Source of the DNA: JADLGL01 sp050184415 | GTDB taxonomy: Bacteria; Pseudomonadota; Alphaproteobacteria; Rhizobiales; Kaistiaceae | Length of the DNA: 64,000 nt | Reading direction: 5' to 3' | NCBI GenBank assembly: GCA_050184415.1 | Contig: JBFXAJ010000010.1 | Span: forward strand, 1 to 64,000 | In this document: positions 7,057-16,014 of the stretch, one piece after another | Numbering within the stretch: position 1 is the first letter of the stretch | Layout: every line of letters begins with the position of its first letter | Notes under the pieces: model-generated | Seen by the model: only the letters and a program-made list of their open reading frames with translations | Databases searched by the model: none | Told to the model about the DNA's origin: nothing | Program-made: the position numbers and the translations under genes

Positions 7057-8331
7057 ATGACGGCTGCGATGGCACCGGCTGCGCGCGGCACCGACGTGCT
7101 CACGATCGGCACGGTTTCCGCCGCGCATTTCGCCAGCCATTTCATGCAGCTGTCGCTGGCGCCGCTGCTGCCGCTGATCCGCGACGATCTCGGGATTTCC
7201 TTCGCCCAGCTCGGCTGGGTACTCACCGTCTTCTACGCGACGTCGGGGATCGGCCAGATCCTTGCCGGGATTCTCGTCGACCGCTTCGGCCCCCACCGGC
7301 TCCTGATCGCGGGGATCATCCTGCAGGCCGTCGGCGTCCTCGGCTGGGCGCTCGTCGGCGACTATCATTTGATGTTCCCGCTCGCGGTGATTGCCGGTCT
7401 CGGCAACAGCGTCTACCACCCCGCCGACCTCTCGATCCTCAACCGCCGCGTCGCCAGGGAACGGCTGGGAAGGGCGCTCGCCAGCCACGTCATCGGCGGC
7501 TCGATCGGCTTCGCCGCCGCGCCGATCGCGGTCGGCGGCATCGGCGTGGCTTTCGGCTGGCGGGCCGGCGTGGCCGTTGCGGCCGCGGTTGGCCTCAGCA
7601 TCGCCGCCTTCGTGATCCTCAAGCGCGCGGCCATCATCCCGCACGAGCCCGCCCATCACGAGACCGGACCGGGGGCGGCGCGGCGGCCGAGCATCTGGAC
7701 CATCGTCCGGCTGCCGGCGCTGCAGCTCCTCTTCGTCTTCTTCCTCCTGTCTTCGATCGCCGGAAGCGCGGTCATGAATTTCGGCTCGTCGGCGCTGACG
7801 GAGGGTTATCGGACCGACCTCACGCTCGCCAACCTCGGCATCAGCATCGCCCTCGGCGCCTCCATCATCGGGACGCTCGCGAGCGGCGTCCTGATCGACC
7901 GCGGGCGGTCGCCCCACCGCCTCGCGATCTGGTGCCTCGCCGGCGCCGCCATCGCGTATCTCCTGGCGTCGATCCATGCGCTGCCGGTGTTTATCGTGGT
8001 GGCGCTTCTCGCGCTCACCGGCCTTCTCACGGGCGCCACGCTCCCGCCGCGCGACATCACCGTGCGGGAGGTAGCGCCCGCGGGGAGTCTCGGCCGTTCC
8101 TTCGGGATGGTCTATTCCGGCCTCGATGCCGGCCAGCTCATCGCGCCCGTCATCCTCGGGGTCGTGATCGACGCCGGGCTGCCGCAAATGGTCTTCGCAA
8201 TCGCCGGCGTGGCGCTGTTCCTGTCCATTCCGACGGTGTTGGGAAGCTGGAAGGCCGGGCATGTCGGAATCGCGGGACCGGTGCCGCCGGCCATCCGAAG
8301 GCCGAGCGCCGTCGACGGAGCCGAGCCATGA
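7057..8331 (+). CDS. Major facilitator superfamily transporter
   Basis: A 424-residue inner-membrane protein with about 12 hydrophobic segments in two halves. The MFS motif between segments 2 and 3 reads GILVDRFGPHRLL, and its second-half counterpart reads GVLIDRGRSPHRL. Overall it resembles the fosmidomycin-resistance (Fsr)/drug-efflux-like group, but the substrate is unknown. A His-containing loop (EPAHHETGP) separates the halves. Its stop overlaps the crcB start (ATGA), so the two are translationally coupled; whether they share a function is not shown. Two further in-frame ATGs near the start leave the first few residues uncertain. Confidence 0.88.
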   Translation: MTAAMAPAARGTDVLTIGTVSAAHFASHFMQLSLAPLLPLIRDDLGISFAQLGWVLTVFYATSGIGQILAGILVDRFGPHRLLIAGIILQAVGVLGWALVGDYHLMFPLAVIAGLGNSVYHPADLSILNRRVARERLGRALASHVIGGSIGFAAAPIAVGGIGVAFGWRAGVAVAAAVGLSIAAFVILKRAAIIPHEPAHHETGPGAARRPSIWTIVRLPALQLLFVFFLLSSIAGSAVMNFGSSALTEGYRTDLTLANLGISIALGASIIGTLASGVLIDRGRSPHRLAIWCLAGAAIAYLLASIHALPVFIVVALLALTGLLTGATLPPRDITVREVAPAGSLGRSFGMVYSGLDAGQLIAPVILGVVIDAGLPQMVFAIAGVALFLSIPTVLGSWKAGHVGIAGPVPPAIRRPSAVDGAEP

Positions 8332-8705
8332 GCGGCCTTCTTCTCGTCGCCGCCGGCGGCGCGATCGGCGCCTCGCTGCGCTATGGCACCGGTATCGCTG
8401 CCGGCAAGCTGTTCGGCACGGGCTTTCCCGTCGGAACCCTTCTCATCAATGTCGTCGGCTGCCTCGTGATGGGCGTCTTCGTCGAGCTCCTCGCCCTCCG
8501 CTGGAGCGGGTCGGAGGCGCTGCGCCTGTTCGTCGCGACCGGCATCCTGGGCGGCTTCACCACGTTTTCGGCGTTCTCGCTTGACTTCATGGTGCTGTGG
8601 CAGCGCGGCGAGATGGTTGCGGCGGCGGGCTATGTGATCGCCTCCGTCGTCCTGTCGCTGGTCGGGATTGCGGCCGGCATGTGGATAGTGCGGGCGCTGG
8701 CATGA
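8328..8705 (+). CDS. crcB: Fluoride channel CrcB/Fluc
   Basis: A 125-residue, four-helix membrane protein that exports fluoride as an antiparallel dimer. Family signatures are GGAIGASLRYG, GTLLINVVGCLVMG and GGFTTFSAFSLD, including the phenylalanine/threonine stretch that lines the pore. It overlaps the MFS gene by four bases. No fluoride riboswitch-like element could be placed upstream, since the start lies inside the previous gene. Confidence 0.94.
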   Translation: MSGLLLVAAGGAIGASLRYGTGIAAGKLFGTGFPVGTLLINVVGCLVMGVFVELLALRWSGSEALRLFVATGILGGFTTFSAFSLDFMVLWQRGEMVAAAGYVIASVVLSLVGIAAGMWIVRALA

Positions 8706-8718
8706 AGTGGAGTTTCGC

Positions 8719-9792
8719 ATGAGCGCGGAGGTCGAGACGCGGACGGTCGACCGCGACGAGGCCGGGATGCGCCTCGACCGGTGGTTCAGGAACCATTTTC
8801 CGGACCTCTCCTTCGGGCACCTGCAGAAGCTGCTCCGTTCCGGACAGGTGCGGGTCGATGGCGGGCGGGTGAAGACCAACACCCGGCTCGATCCAGGCCA
8901 GACGGTGCGCATCCCGCCCTTGTCGGGCGGCGGGGCGCCGGCGCATGAGGACGAGGAACCGGCTTCCACCGCCGCGCCCTCGGCCAAATCCCGGACGTCC
9001 GAAGGCGCAAGCCGGCCCGCAGCCGCAGCGCCCCGGTCGCCACGACACGCCAACGCCGTCGTCGACGAACTCCGCGCCATGACCCTGTTCGAGGACGACA
9101 CGGTGCTGGTCCTCAACAAGCCGGCGGGCCTCGCGGTCCAGGGCGGGTCGGGCCTCACGAAGCACGTCGATCAGATGCTCGAAGCGCTCCGCGACGCCAA
9201 GGACCGGAAGCCGCGGCTCGTCCATCGGCTCGACCGCGAGACCTCCGGCGTCCTCGTCGTCGCCAAGACCCGCTCGGCTGCGGCGGCGCTGGCGGCATCC
9301 TTCCGGGGCCGGTCGGCACGAAAGATCTACTGGTCGCTTGTCGCCGGCGTGCCGAAGCCGCGGCAGGGGCGGGTCTCGACCTGGCTCGCGAAGGACGTCG
9401 AAGCCGGGGAGGGGATGAAGATCGCCCATCACGGCGAGGACGAAGCGAGCCACGCCGTCTCGCTCTACTCGGTCGTCGATCAGGCGGGGCAGGCGCTGGC
9501 GTGGCTCTCCATGCGGCCGCTGACCGGCCGCACGCATCAGCTTCGCGCGCACGCCGCCCATATCGGGCATCCGATCGTCGGCGACCCGCTCTACTTCGAC
9601 AAGAAGGACTGGACGCTTCCGGGCGGCATCCAGAACCGCCTGCATCTCCACGCGCGCCGCATCGTCCTGCCGCATCCCGACGGCGGCTCGATCGACGTCA
9701 CCGCGCCGCTGCCGCCGCACATGGTGCAGAGCTGGAATCTCCTTGGCTTTGACGTCGAGGCAGGCCGGACGGACGAGGAGGAAGAGGCGTGA
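8719..9792 (+). CDS. RluC-like 23S rRNA pseudouridine synthase
   Basis: A 357-residue RluA/RluC/RluD-family enzyme. An S4 RNA-binding domain (about residues 4-65) and an Ala/Pro/Arg-rich linker are followed by the catalytic domain. The active-site motif is RLVHRLDRETSGVLV with the catalytic aspartate. RPLTGRTHQLRAHAAHIGHP is also typical. The ATG at 8719 has GGAG six bases upstream; a GTG at 8707 is possible. The exact uridines modified cannot be deduced. It overlaps the ATP12 gene by four bases (GTGA). Confidence 0.9.
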   Translation: MSAEVETRTVDRDEAGMRLDRWFRNHFPDLSFGHLQKLLRSGQVRVDGGRVKTNTRLDPGQTVRIPPLSGGGAPAHEDEEPASTAAPSAKSRTSEGASRPAAAAPRSPRHANAVVDELRAMTLFEDDTVLVLNKPAGLAVQGGSGLTKHVDQMLEALRDAKDRKPRLVHRLDRETSGVLVVAKTRSAAAALAASFRGRSARKIYWSLVAGVPKPRQGRVSTWLAKDVEAGEGMKIAHHGEDEASHAVSLYSVVDQAGQALAWLSMRPLTGRTHQLRAHAAHIGHPIVGDPLYFDKKDWTLPGGIQNRLHLHARRIVLPHPDGGSIDVTAPLPPHMVQSWNLLGFDVEAGRTDEEEEA

Positions 9793-10565
9793 TCGCCAAC
9801 GGCAACGGCAATGGCCGCGGCGTTGGATCGGACGCGATCCACCGCGCGCATCTCTCCACGAGACAGCAGCGGCCGAAGCGCTTCTACACGATCGTCGAGG
9901 TCGAGGAGAGTGACGGCGCCTTCGTCGTCACGCTCGACGGCAAGACGCTGCGCACGCCCGGCCGGACGCTGCTGGCCCTGCCGAACCGGGCGGTCGCGGC
10001 CGCTGTCGCTGCCGAATGGGAAGCGCAGGCTGCCGAGATCGACGCCATGACGATGCCGGTGACCCGCCTCGTCAACTCCGCCATCGACGGCGTTGGCGCG
10101 CGGGCGGATGCGGTGCGCGCGGAGATCGTCTCCTATTCCGGCAGCGATCTCCTGTCCTACCGGGCAACCGGGCCGGACGCGCTGATCGCGCGGCAGGGCG
10201 CGTTGTGGGACCCGCTCCTGGCCTGGGCGCGGGAGGAGTTCGGGGCCGCGTTCGAGGTCGGCCACGGCGTGGTACCCATCGGCCAGGCCGCGACGAGCCT
10301 CGCGGCCATCGCTGCCGCGCTCGAGCCCGTCGATCCCTTGCCGCTCGCCGCGCTCCATGTCGTGACCACGCTCACCGGTTCTGCCGTCATCGCCCTCGCC
10401 GTGGCGCGGGGGAAAATCACCGCGGAGGAGGCCTGGGTGGCGGCCCATGTCGACGAGGACTGGGAGATCGCGCAATGGGGCGAGGACACCGAGGCCACGG
10501 CGCGCCGCGCGGCGCGGTGGAAGGAGATGGAGGCAGCGGCGCTGATCCTCCGTTTGGCCGCGTGA
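9789..10565 (+). CDS. ATP12-family F1-ATPase assembly chaperone
   Basis: A 258-residue ATP12 protein, the chaperone that binds the F1 alpha subunit during ATP synthase assembly. Typical features are KRFYTIVEVEE, DGKTLRTPGRTLLALPN, AAEWEAQ, PVTRLVNSAIDGV, SGSDLLSYRA and HVVTTLTGSAVIALAVA. The first 25 residues are poorly conserved. It uses a GTG start inside the previous gene's end. In many relatives a HAD hydrolase gene sits between the RluC-like gene and this one; it is absent here. Confidence 0.9.
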   Translation: MIANGNGNGRGVGSDAIHRAHLSTRQQRPKRFYTIVEVEESDGAFVVTLDGKTLRTPGRTLLALPNRAVAAAVAAEWEAQAAEIDAMTMPVTRLVNSAIDGVGARADAVRAEIVSYSGSDLLSYRATGPDALIARQGALWDPLLAWAREEFGAAFEVGHGVVPIGQAATSLAAIAAALEPVDPLPLAALHVVTTLTGSAVIALAVARGKITAEEAWVAAHVDEDWEIAQWGEDTEATARRAARWKEMEAAALILRLAA

Positions 10566-10837
10566 GCCGCAAGGTCGTCGCCGTCACCATCCGCGGCCGC
10601 GTCCAGGGCGTCGGCTATCGGGCGTGGCTCAAGGAACAGGCCGACGCCCACGGCATCGACGGCTGGGTGCACAACCTCAACGACGGCGCCGTCGAGGCGC
10701 TTCTCGCCGGCCCGGAGCCGGCCGTCGCCACGCTGATCGACCTCTGCCACGCCGGCCCGCGCGGCGCGCGAGTGGGGACCGTAGATGTGATGGTGGCCGG
10801 CTGGGACGGGCCGGCAGGCTTTCGGATTCTTTCCTAG
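10562..10837 (+). CDS. Acylphosphatase
   Basis: A 91-residue acylphosphatase, which hydrolyses carboxyl-phosphate bonds in small molecules such as acetyl phosphate. The active-site loop GRVQGVGYRAW, with its arginine, and GWVHNLNDGAVEALLAG, with the catalytic asparagine, are intact. It starts at a GTG overlapping the ATP12 stop, completing a three-gene, translationally coupled series (RluC-like, ATP12, acylphosphatase). The length is standard. Confidence 0.92.
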   Translation: MSRKVVAVTIRGRVQGVGYRAWLKEQADAHGIDGWVHNLNDGAVEALLAGPEPAVATLIDLCHAGPRGARVGTVDVMVAGWDGPAGFRILS

Positions 10838-10903
10838 CCGGGTCGTTCCAGCCGGCCAAACTAACGACGACCCTCCTTGGACGACTATCGCCGGGAACCG
10901 CTA

Positions 10904-11332
10904 CTACCTGACTTCCACAATGGTGGCGCCGGGTATTTCTGTCAAAGCTTCCTTGAGATAACCGATCAACTCGTCGACAATCTCGACCGTCGCCGGCCCA
11001 CGGTTCTCGTAGAATCCGATCTCGAAAGTATCATCGAACTCGGGATTTACGCCAAGGCCAAAAATATCAAAGCGCCAGAGCTGGATACTGTAGCTAGGGC
11101 GGTCAGGACGAACGCGTACTATGCGAATCGCAAAGCCGAGCGCGTCAGCGTACCGCTCGAGTTGCGCCAAAAACTGATCGCGAGTGCCAGGCAACAGTTC
11201 TATGGTAACATTTCTGATGTATGGCTCCATACTGTCTTGGGCTGCCGCCGGCTTTGGGCTGGCTGCCGCAACTCCCAGAAGTATGGAGAAGAATATAATA
11301 GACAACTTAAAGTGTCTTATCATCTGCGTCAT
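10904..11332 (-). CDS. Small secreted protein of unknown function, candidate immunity partner
   Basis: A 142-residue protein with a clear signal peptide: MIRHFKLS, a hydrophobic core, then PKPAAAQ. The mature part mixes alpha and beta elements (GTRDQFLAQLERYADALGF, IVDELIGYLKEALTEIPG) and has no cysteines or catalytic motif that I recognise. Base composition is clearly more AT-rich than the flanking core genes. It lies 32 bp downstream of, and on the same strand as, the mosaic gene at 11365-12294. That arrangement is typical of immunity genes that follow toxin genes, but a periplasmic immunity role is inference only. Confidence 0.7.
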   Translation of the reverse strand: MTQMIRHFKLSIIFFSILLGVAAASPKPAAAQDSMEPYIRNVTIELLPGTRDQFLAQLERYADALGFAIRIVRVRPDRPSYSIQLWRFDIFGLGVNPEFDDTFEIGFYENRGPATVEIVDELIGYLKEALTEIPGATIVEVR

Positions 11333-11364
11333 CTCGTTTGGGATGGATGGTCGGGGCGGGCAGC

Positions 11365-12294
11365 CTAACGGTATGGGAGTGGAACCCCATGGTGCGCAGC
11401 AATGTTGTTGGCCATCTGCCTATCCATATCCTCAAACAGTCCCCGGCCGGCTCCTTCGTTGATCTGAGCCCGTAAGCCTCTAGGCCACCCGATATTGACT
11501 CCAAATCCATTGGTTACCACGACCCAATCACCGTCGGACGTTCTTAGCGCAGTCCTTACTATTTGGCCATCGTGGAACACATGACCGGGAAGCGTGGTAT
11601 TCACTATGCTTAGCCCACCCGTAGTAATATCTGATCTTATTGGTCCGCCGAATAGTCCAGTTGGATCTAGTGCAGTATATTTCTCCCCATCCACTATTGG
11701 TTCAGCCGGGTCTTGGCCAGGATAGGCGTACCGCGCAAGATAGTATGCTATTTCCTCGGGCGTACAGGCAAGCGGCGCGGAACACACGACTGTCGGGCCA
11801 GCAATGTAGTAGTGATGGCCCGCTTCATGAGGATCGTAAAATTGCCGCGGCACAACGGAATCACCGAGGCCCGCCCCGGCCTCTCCGGCTCGCGTGACCT
11901 GCGCATATAGCTCTGGGTCCGTTGTTGGTGAAGAGAGGGGCGTCGGCCCGCCCGCCCCTTGCGCCCGCGCCAAGAACTGCGTCTCCATGGCGATCGCCCA
12001 CTCCGCATCGAGGATCGAGATATCGCCACGGGCGATGCGGTCCCGGAGGCCGAGGAGGTTGAAGTGCGGCGTGTCGGGGAGGCCGCGGCGAACGAGCGCG
12101 TCGATGCCCCGGACGAGGTCAGCCCGTTCGGTGGCCTCGTCCGGCGCCTGTTCCGCCAGCGGCCTCCGATGGCGAAAGGGTGAAGGGGCGGTGGCCGAGA
12201 CGGCGCCAAAGGTCGGCATCGGCAAAGTGGCCGAGGCGCTGTCGATCTGGCTGCCGGCGAGGCGGCGCGTGAAAGGCTTCATGGGAATGGCCAT
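11365..12294 (-). CDS. Mosaic protein with a possible C-terminal effector domain, function unknown
   Basis: A 309-residue protein with no signal peptide or membrane segment. AGGA lies eight bases before the ATG. The N-terminal part (about residues 50-110: a helical stretch with DLVRGIDALVRRG and RIARGDISILDAEWAIAMET) is GC-rich like the host. From about residue 118 the DNA becomes noticeably AT-richer and the protein changes to a Tyr/Gly/His-rich domain (HEAGHHYYIAGPTVVC, PGHVFHDGQIVRTALR, VVVTNGFGVNIGWPRG). The last block (HPG/HDG-x-VxR followed by xGxG) is reminiscent of C-terminal domains of polymorphic toxins, though I cannot assign a family. A small secreted protein gene follows directly. 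Confidence 0.7.
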   Translation of the reverse strand: MAIPMKPFTRRLAGSQIDSASATLPMPTFGAVSATAPSPFRHRRPLAEQAPDEATERADLVRGIDALVRRGLPDTPHFNLLGLRDRIARGDISILDAEWAIAMETQFLARAQGAGGPTPLSSPTTDPELYAQVTRAGEAGAGLGDSVVPRQFYDPHEAGHHYYIAGPTVVCSAPLACTPEEIAYYLARYAYPGQDPAEPIVDGEKYTALDPTGLFGGPIRSDITTGGLSIVNTTLPGHVFHDGQIVRTALRTSDGDWVVVTNGFGVNIGWPRGLRAQINEGAGRGLFEDMDRQMANNIAAHHGVPLPYR

Positions 12295-12581
12295 GTCGGT
12301 GTCCTGTGGCTTTGGGGGATGCGCGTTCGCGGCCGTCGCGGCGGTTCCGCGGCCGCTCTACGTCCGCGAACAAATCGCCAGTGTGGCGTTACTGACGTTT
12401 GGACGGGGACGCCGGCCGTAGCAATGCCGGCGGCAATGCGCCCCACATGATCCGTGCGGTCGCGCGCTGGTCATCGCGAACGGCAAGCGGATCACCCCGA
12501 TGCCGCCGCTATCCGTCACGGTGTCACCGGACGGAGCCGTTCGGACGCGACGTGACGCTATGTCGAGCGAGTCCCGCGCTC

Positions 12582-13259
12582 TCAGACAGCGTGCCGAAAC
12601 ACGGCTTCGAACTCCCGGCGGAGCACACCATCGACCGCACCCGTCGGCGCGTCGATGCCGAGGTCCCTCATGCTCGTGACGCCGTGTCCCGTGATGCCGC
12701 ACGGGACGATCCCGTCATAGGCGGCGAGGTCCGGCGCGACGTTGAGGGCGACGCCGTGGAATGTCACCCATTTCCGCACGCGGACGCCGATCGCGGCGAT
12801 CTTGGCCTCGCTGCCGTCGCCTCGGGCGACCCACACGCCGACCCGGTCGGCCCGCCGCTCGCCCGTGAGGCCGAACGCCGCAAGGGTGCGGATCATCCAT
12901 TCCTCCAGCCCCGCGACGAAGCCGCGGAGGTCGCTCCCGCGCCGCCGCAGGTCGAGCATCACATAGGCGATGCGCTGGCCGGGGCCGTGATAAGTGTACT
13001 GCCCGCCGCGGCCGCTCGGGAAAACTGGCAGCGCCGCTGCATCGAGGAGATCCGCCGCCTTGGCGCTGGTTCCCGCCGTGTAGAGCGGCGGGTGTTCGAG
13101 GAGCCACACCTCCTCGGAGGCTGTCCCGTCGACGATCCCGGCGACGCGCGCCTCCATCTCCGCCATCGCCTCCGGATAAGGCACCGGCGCCGCCGAGCTG
13201 CGGAAGGCGACGGAACCCGCAGCCGGATCTCGATCGAGGGGCCGGAAAGCGGCGTTCAT
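12582..13259 (-). CDS. lipB: Octanoyltransferase LipB
   Basis: Transfers octanoyl groups from acyl carrier protein to lipoyl-domain lysines, the first step of lipoate synthesis. The 225-residue protein shows EEVWLLEHPPLYTAGTS, the signature GRGGQYTYHGPGQRIAY, the lysine in KIAAIGVRVRKWVTFHG and the catalytic cysteine in VPCGITGHGVTS. The gene is monocistronic, reading away from tRNA-Leu. The 287 bp downstream (12295-12581), between the stop and the mosaic gene, hold nothing recognisable apart from the latter's promoter. Confidence 0.95.
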   Translation of the reverse strand: MNAAFRPLDRDPAAGSVAFRSSAAPVPYPEAMAEMEARVAGIVDGTASEEVWLLEHPPLYTAGTSAKAADLLDAAALPVFPSGRGGQYTYHGPGQRIAYVMLDLRRRGSDLRGFVAGLEEWMIRTLAAFGLTGERRADRVGVWVARGDGSEAKIAAIGVRVRKWVTFHGVALNVAPDLAAYDGIVPCGITGHGVTSMRDLGIDAPTGAVDGVLRREFEAVFRHAV

Positions 13260-13378
13260 GGTGGGGCAAAGCGTCCTTCGGTTCGGTCCATCCGCGCTTG
13301 TAAGCCCGGAATCGATTTGTTACATCCCAGCCGCCGCGCGGGGCGGGTTCGCTCCCGCGCGGCACTCCAAGATTGCGT

Positions 13379-13463
13379 GCGGTCGTGGCGGAACTGGTAG
13401 ACGCGCAGCGTTGAGGTCGCTGTGGGGCAACCCGTGGAAGTTCGAGTCTTCTCGACCGCACCA
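13379..13463 (+). tRNA. tRNA-Leu (anticodon GAG)
   Basis: An 85-base class II tRNA with acceptor arms GCGGTCG and CGACCGC, discriminator A and encoded CCA. The anticodon stem CAGCG/CGCTG holds the loop TTGAGGT, giving GAG, which reads CUC and CUU. A long variable arm and the T-loop GTTCGAGTC are present. Confidence 0.96.
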
Positions 13464-13620
13464 TTCTTTCTTCATGCGGCGCCGACATAGCCTCTCGGCG
13501 CCGATCGGCTGAGGCCACCGCCTCCGCCCCAAGACCAAAACCGCCGGTCCGCCGGCCTTCGACGCACCGGCCCTTCGGCCGGTGTTTTCCGTTTTCACGC
13601 GACCCGAAGCCGAGGGTGCG

Positions 13621-15021
13621 ATGTCCGAAGACGAAGCCGAGGCCGGTGCCGCCGAGCTGCCGATCCGCGCCGCCGACGGCGCGCTCGACCCTGATTTCGT
13701 CGACGCCGTCATCGCCGCCGTCGAGGCGGAGGACGCGGAGCGCCTCCGCGACCTCGCCGCCGACCTCCACGCCGCCGACACCGCCAACCTCATCGAGGCG
13801 ATCCCGTCCGACCTCAGGGGTCCGTTCGCGCAGCTTCTCGGCGAGGATTTCGATTTCGCGGCGCTGACCGAACTCGACGAATCGACGCGCCTCCAGATCA
13901 TCGACGAGCTGCCGTCCGAGACGGTTGCCGAAGGCGTCGCCGAGCTCGATTCCGACGACGCGGTCTACATCCTCGAGGACCTCGACGAGCCCGAGCGCGA
14001 GGAGATCCTCCGCCAGCTTCCGATCGTCGACCGCATCGCGCTCAAGCGCAGCCTCGACTACCCCGAGGAATCGGCCGGCCGCCGCATGCGGACCGCGGTC
14101 ATCGCGGTGCCGCAGTTCTGGACGGTCGGCCAGACCATCGACAACATGCGCGATTCCGACGACCTCCCTGATGATTTCCACGAGGTGTTCGTCGTCGACC
14201 CGTCCTTCAAGCTCCTCGGCACGGTCCACCTCAACCGGCTCCTCCGCGCCCAGCGCCAGACGCCGATGCTCGCCATCATGGACGAGACCCGGCACGTCGT
14301 GCATGCCACGGAGGACCAGGAGGAGGTGGCGCGGCGCTTCGAGCGCTACAATCTGGTCTCGGCGCCCGTGCTCGACGAATCCGACCGGCTCGTCGGCGCG
14401 CTCACCATCGACGACGTGGTCGACGTGATCCAGCAGGAGGTCGACGAGGACATCAAGCGCCTCGCCGGCGTCGGTGACGAAGAGATCTCGGACACGATCC
14501 TCACCTCCTCGCGGTCGCGGCTGCCCTGGCTGGTCGTCAACAGCTTCACGGCGATCCTCGCCGCGACCGTCATCGGCCTCTTCGACGGCACGATCGAGCA
14601 GATGGTGGCGCTCGCGATCCTGATGCCGATCGTGGCCTCGATGGGCGGCAACACCGGCACGCAGGCGATGACCGTCACGGTGCGCGCCATCGCGACCCGC
14701 GAATTGAGCCGGCGCAACGTCCGCCGCATCATCGTCCGCGAAATGGCGGTCGGCCTCGTCAATGGCGTCGTGATCGCGATCCTGATCGGCACCGCGACCG
14801 GCCTCTGGTTCGAGGATCTCGACCTTGGCCTCGTGATCGGCACCGCGCTCATCGTCAACATGATCGTGGCCGGCACCGCGGGCGTCCTCGTCCCGCTCAC
14901 GCTCAACCGGCTCAAGGTCGACCCCGCGATCGCCTCGGCGGTGTTCGTGACGACCGTGACGGACGTGATCGGCTTCTTTGCCTTCCTCGGCCTTGCGGCC
15001 TGGTGGTTCGGACTGCTTTGA
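13621..15021 (+). CDS. mgtE: Magnesium transporter MgtE
   Basis: A 466-residue Mg2+ channel of the inner membrane. In order it has an N-terminal superhelical domain (about 15-130, acidic), a pair of CBS domains (about 135-260) that sense cytoplasmic Mg2+, a plug helix, and a five-helix pore domain (about 290-466). The pore contains MGGNTGTQAMTVTVRAIATRE, the hallmark of the family, here within a span of GGNTGTQ. The ATG at 13621 is preferred because upstream frame shows no domain. It is followed 9 bp later by the oxidoreductase gene, so both may be co-transcribed. Confidence 0.94.
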   Translation: MSEDEAEAGAAELPIRAADGALDPDFVDAVIAAVEAEDAERLRDLAADLHAADTANLIEAIPSDLRGPFAQLLGEDFDFAALTELDESTRLQIIDELPSETVAEGVAELDSDDAVYILEDLDEPEREEILRQLPIVDRIALKRSLDYPEESAGRRMRTAVIAVPQFWTVGQTIDNMRDSDDLPDDFHEVFVVDPSFKLLGTVHLNRLLRAQRQTPMLAIMDETRHVVHATEDQEEVARRFERYNLVSAPVLDESDRLVGALTIDDVVDVIQQEVDEDIKRLAGVGDEEISDTILTSSRSRLPWLVVNSFTAILAATVIGLFDGTIEQMVALAILMPIVASMGGNTGTQAMTVTVRAIATRELSRRNVRRIIVREMAVGLVNGVVIAILIGTATGLWFEDLDLGLVIGTALIVNMIVAGTAGVLVPLTLNRLKVDPAIASAVFVTTVTDVIGFFAFLGLAAWWFGLL

Positions 15022-15030
15022 AGGATTGAG

Positions 15031-15948
15031 ATGACGCAACGCATTCGGGTCGGGGTGGTGGGCCTCGGCTATTTCGGTTCCTTCCACGCCAAGCACTACG
15101 CGGCCCATCCGGAGGCCGAGCTCGTCGCCATCGCCGATCCGAGCGAGGGGCGCGGCGCGTTCGTCCGCTCGACCTATGGCGACATCCACCACACGGACCA
15201 TCGCGACCTCATCGGCCTTGTCGACGCCGTCTCGATCGCGGCGCCCACGGCTCTCCATCACCGCATCGCGCCAGACTTCATCGAGGCGGGTATCCACGTC
15301 CTCATCGAAAAGCCGCTGGCCGAAACCGCGGCCGGCGCCCGCGACCTTGCGGAAAGGGCCGCGCGGAAGGGGACGATCCTCCATGTCGGCCATGTCGAGC
15401 GCTTCTCGCCTGCCTACCGTTCCCTCCGCCAGGCCGTCGCCGCGCCGATCCTCATCGAATGCCGCCGCCACACGATGTGGACCGGGCGGGTCATCGACGT
15501 CGACGTCGTCCTTGACCTCATGATCCACGACATCGACCTTGCCCTCGACCTCGCAGGGTCGAACGTGACCGCAGTCGCCGCGTCAGGGGTGGAGGTGATG
15601 GGCCACGGCCTCGATTCCGTCATCGCGCGCCTGACCTTCGCCAATGACGCGTCGGCGCATTTGTCGGCCAGCCGGGTGGCTGCGGCGCCCAGCCGGGTCA
15701 TCATCGTTCAGGAGAAGGCCCGCACCTTCGCCGCGGACCTTGGAGCCCGGACGCTGTCGAGCTTCGTCGGCAAGGGCGCCGTCAAGGAATCGGTCGAGAT
15801 TCCCGCCGGAGACTCGCTCGGCCGCGAGATCGGCGAATTCCTGTTGGCGGTGGGAGGGCGCGGCGGGCAGGGGGTCGGCGCCGCCGAGGCCGTGGCGGCC
15901 CTCGAGGTCGCCGAGGCGGTTCGGGCGGCCGCCCGAGGCGGGCCATAG
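15031..15948 (+). CDS. Gfo/Idh/MocA-family oxidoreductase
   Basis: A 305-residue NAD(P)-dependent oxidoreductase. The Rossmann motif GVVGLGYFGSFHAKHY is at the N-terminus, AIADP marks the second strand, and the catalytic-loop motif VLIEKPLAETAAGA carries the conserved EKP lysine. HVGHVERFSPAYRSLR and the substrate domain follow. The family acts on sugars and sugar nucleotides. The substrate here is unknown, although similarity to MviM-type proteins suggests cell-surface sugar metabolism. It may belong to the mgtE transcript. Confidence 0.9.
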   Translation: MTQRIRVGVVGLGYFGSFHAKHYAAHPEAELVAIADPSEGRGAFVRSTYGDIHHTDHRDLIGLVDAVSIAAPTALHHRIAPDFIEAGIHVLIEKPLAETAAGARDLAERAARKGTILHVGHVERFSPAYRSLRQAVAAPILIECRRHTMWTGRVIDVDVVLDLMIHDIDLALDLAGSNVTAVAASGVEVMGHGLDSVIARLTFANDASAHLSASRVAAAPSRVIIVQEKARTFAADLGARTLSSFVGKGAVKESVEIPAGDSLGREIGEFLLAVGGRGGQGVGAAEAVAALEVAEAVRAAARGGP

Positions 15949-15979
15949 GCGTTTTCCGTCCGAATCCCTTGTTGTTTCC

Positions 15980-16008
15980 TTGCCGACGGACGGCGTGGCC
16001 GCTACAAA
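15980..16008 (+). promoter_or_regulatory. Predicted promoter of the structured stretch before the aldo/keto reductase
   Basis: TTGCCG (15980-15985) and TACAAA (16003-16008) are separated by 17 bp, a fair sigma-70 type pair. Transcription would begin near 16015, just before three hairpins. Confidence 0.4.
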
Positions 16009-16014
16009 ACAGGA

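Noticed and set aside
12715..15528. A 937-codon open frame on the minus strand opposite lipB, tRNA-Leu, mgtE and the oxidoreductase
   Set aside because: It runs antisense through well-identified genes and a tRNA; its Asp/Arg/Glu-rich composition is what third-position GC bias produces on the complementary strand.
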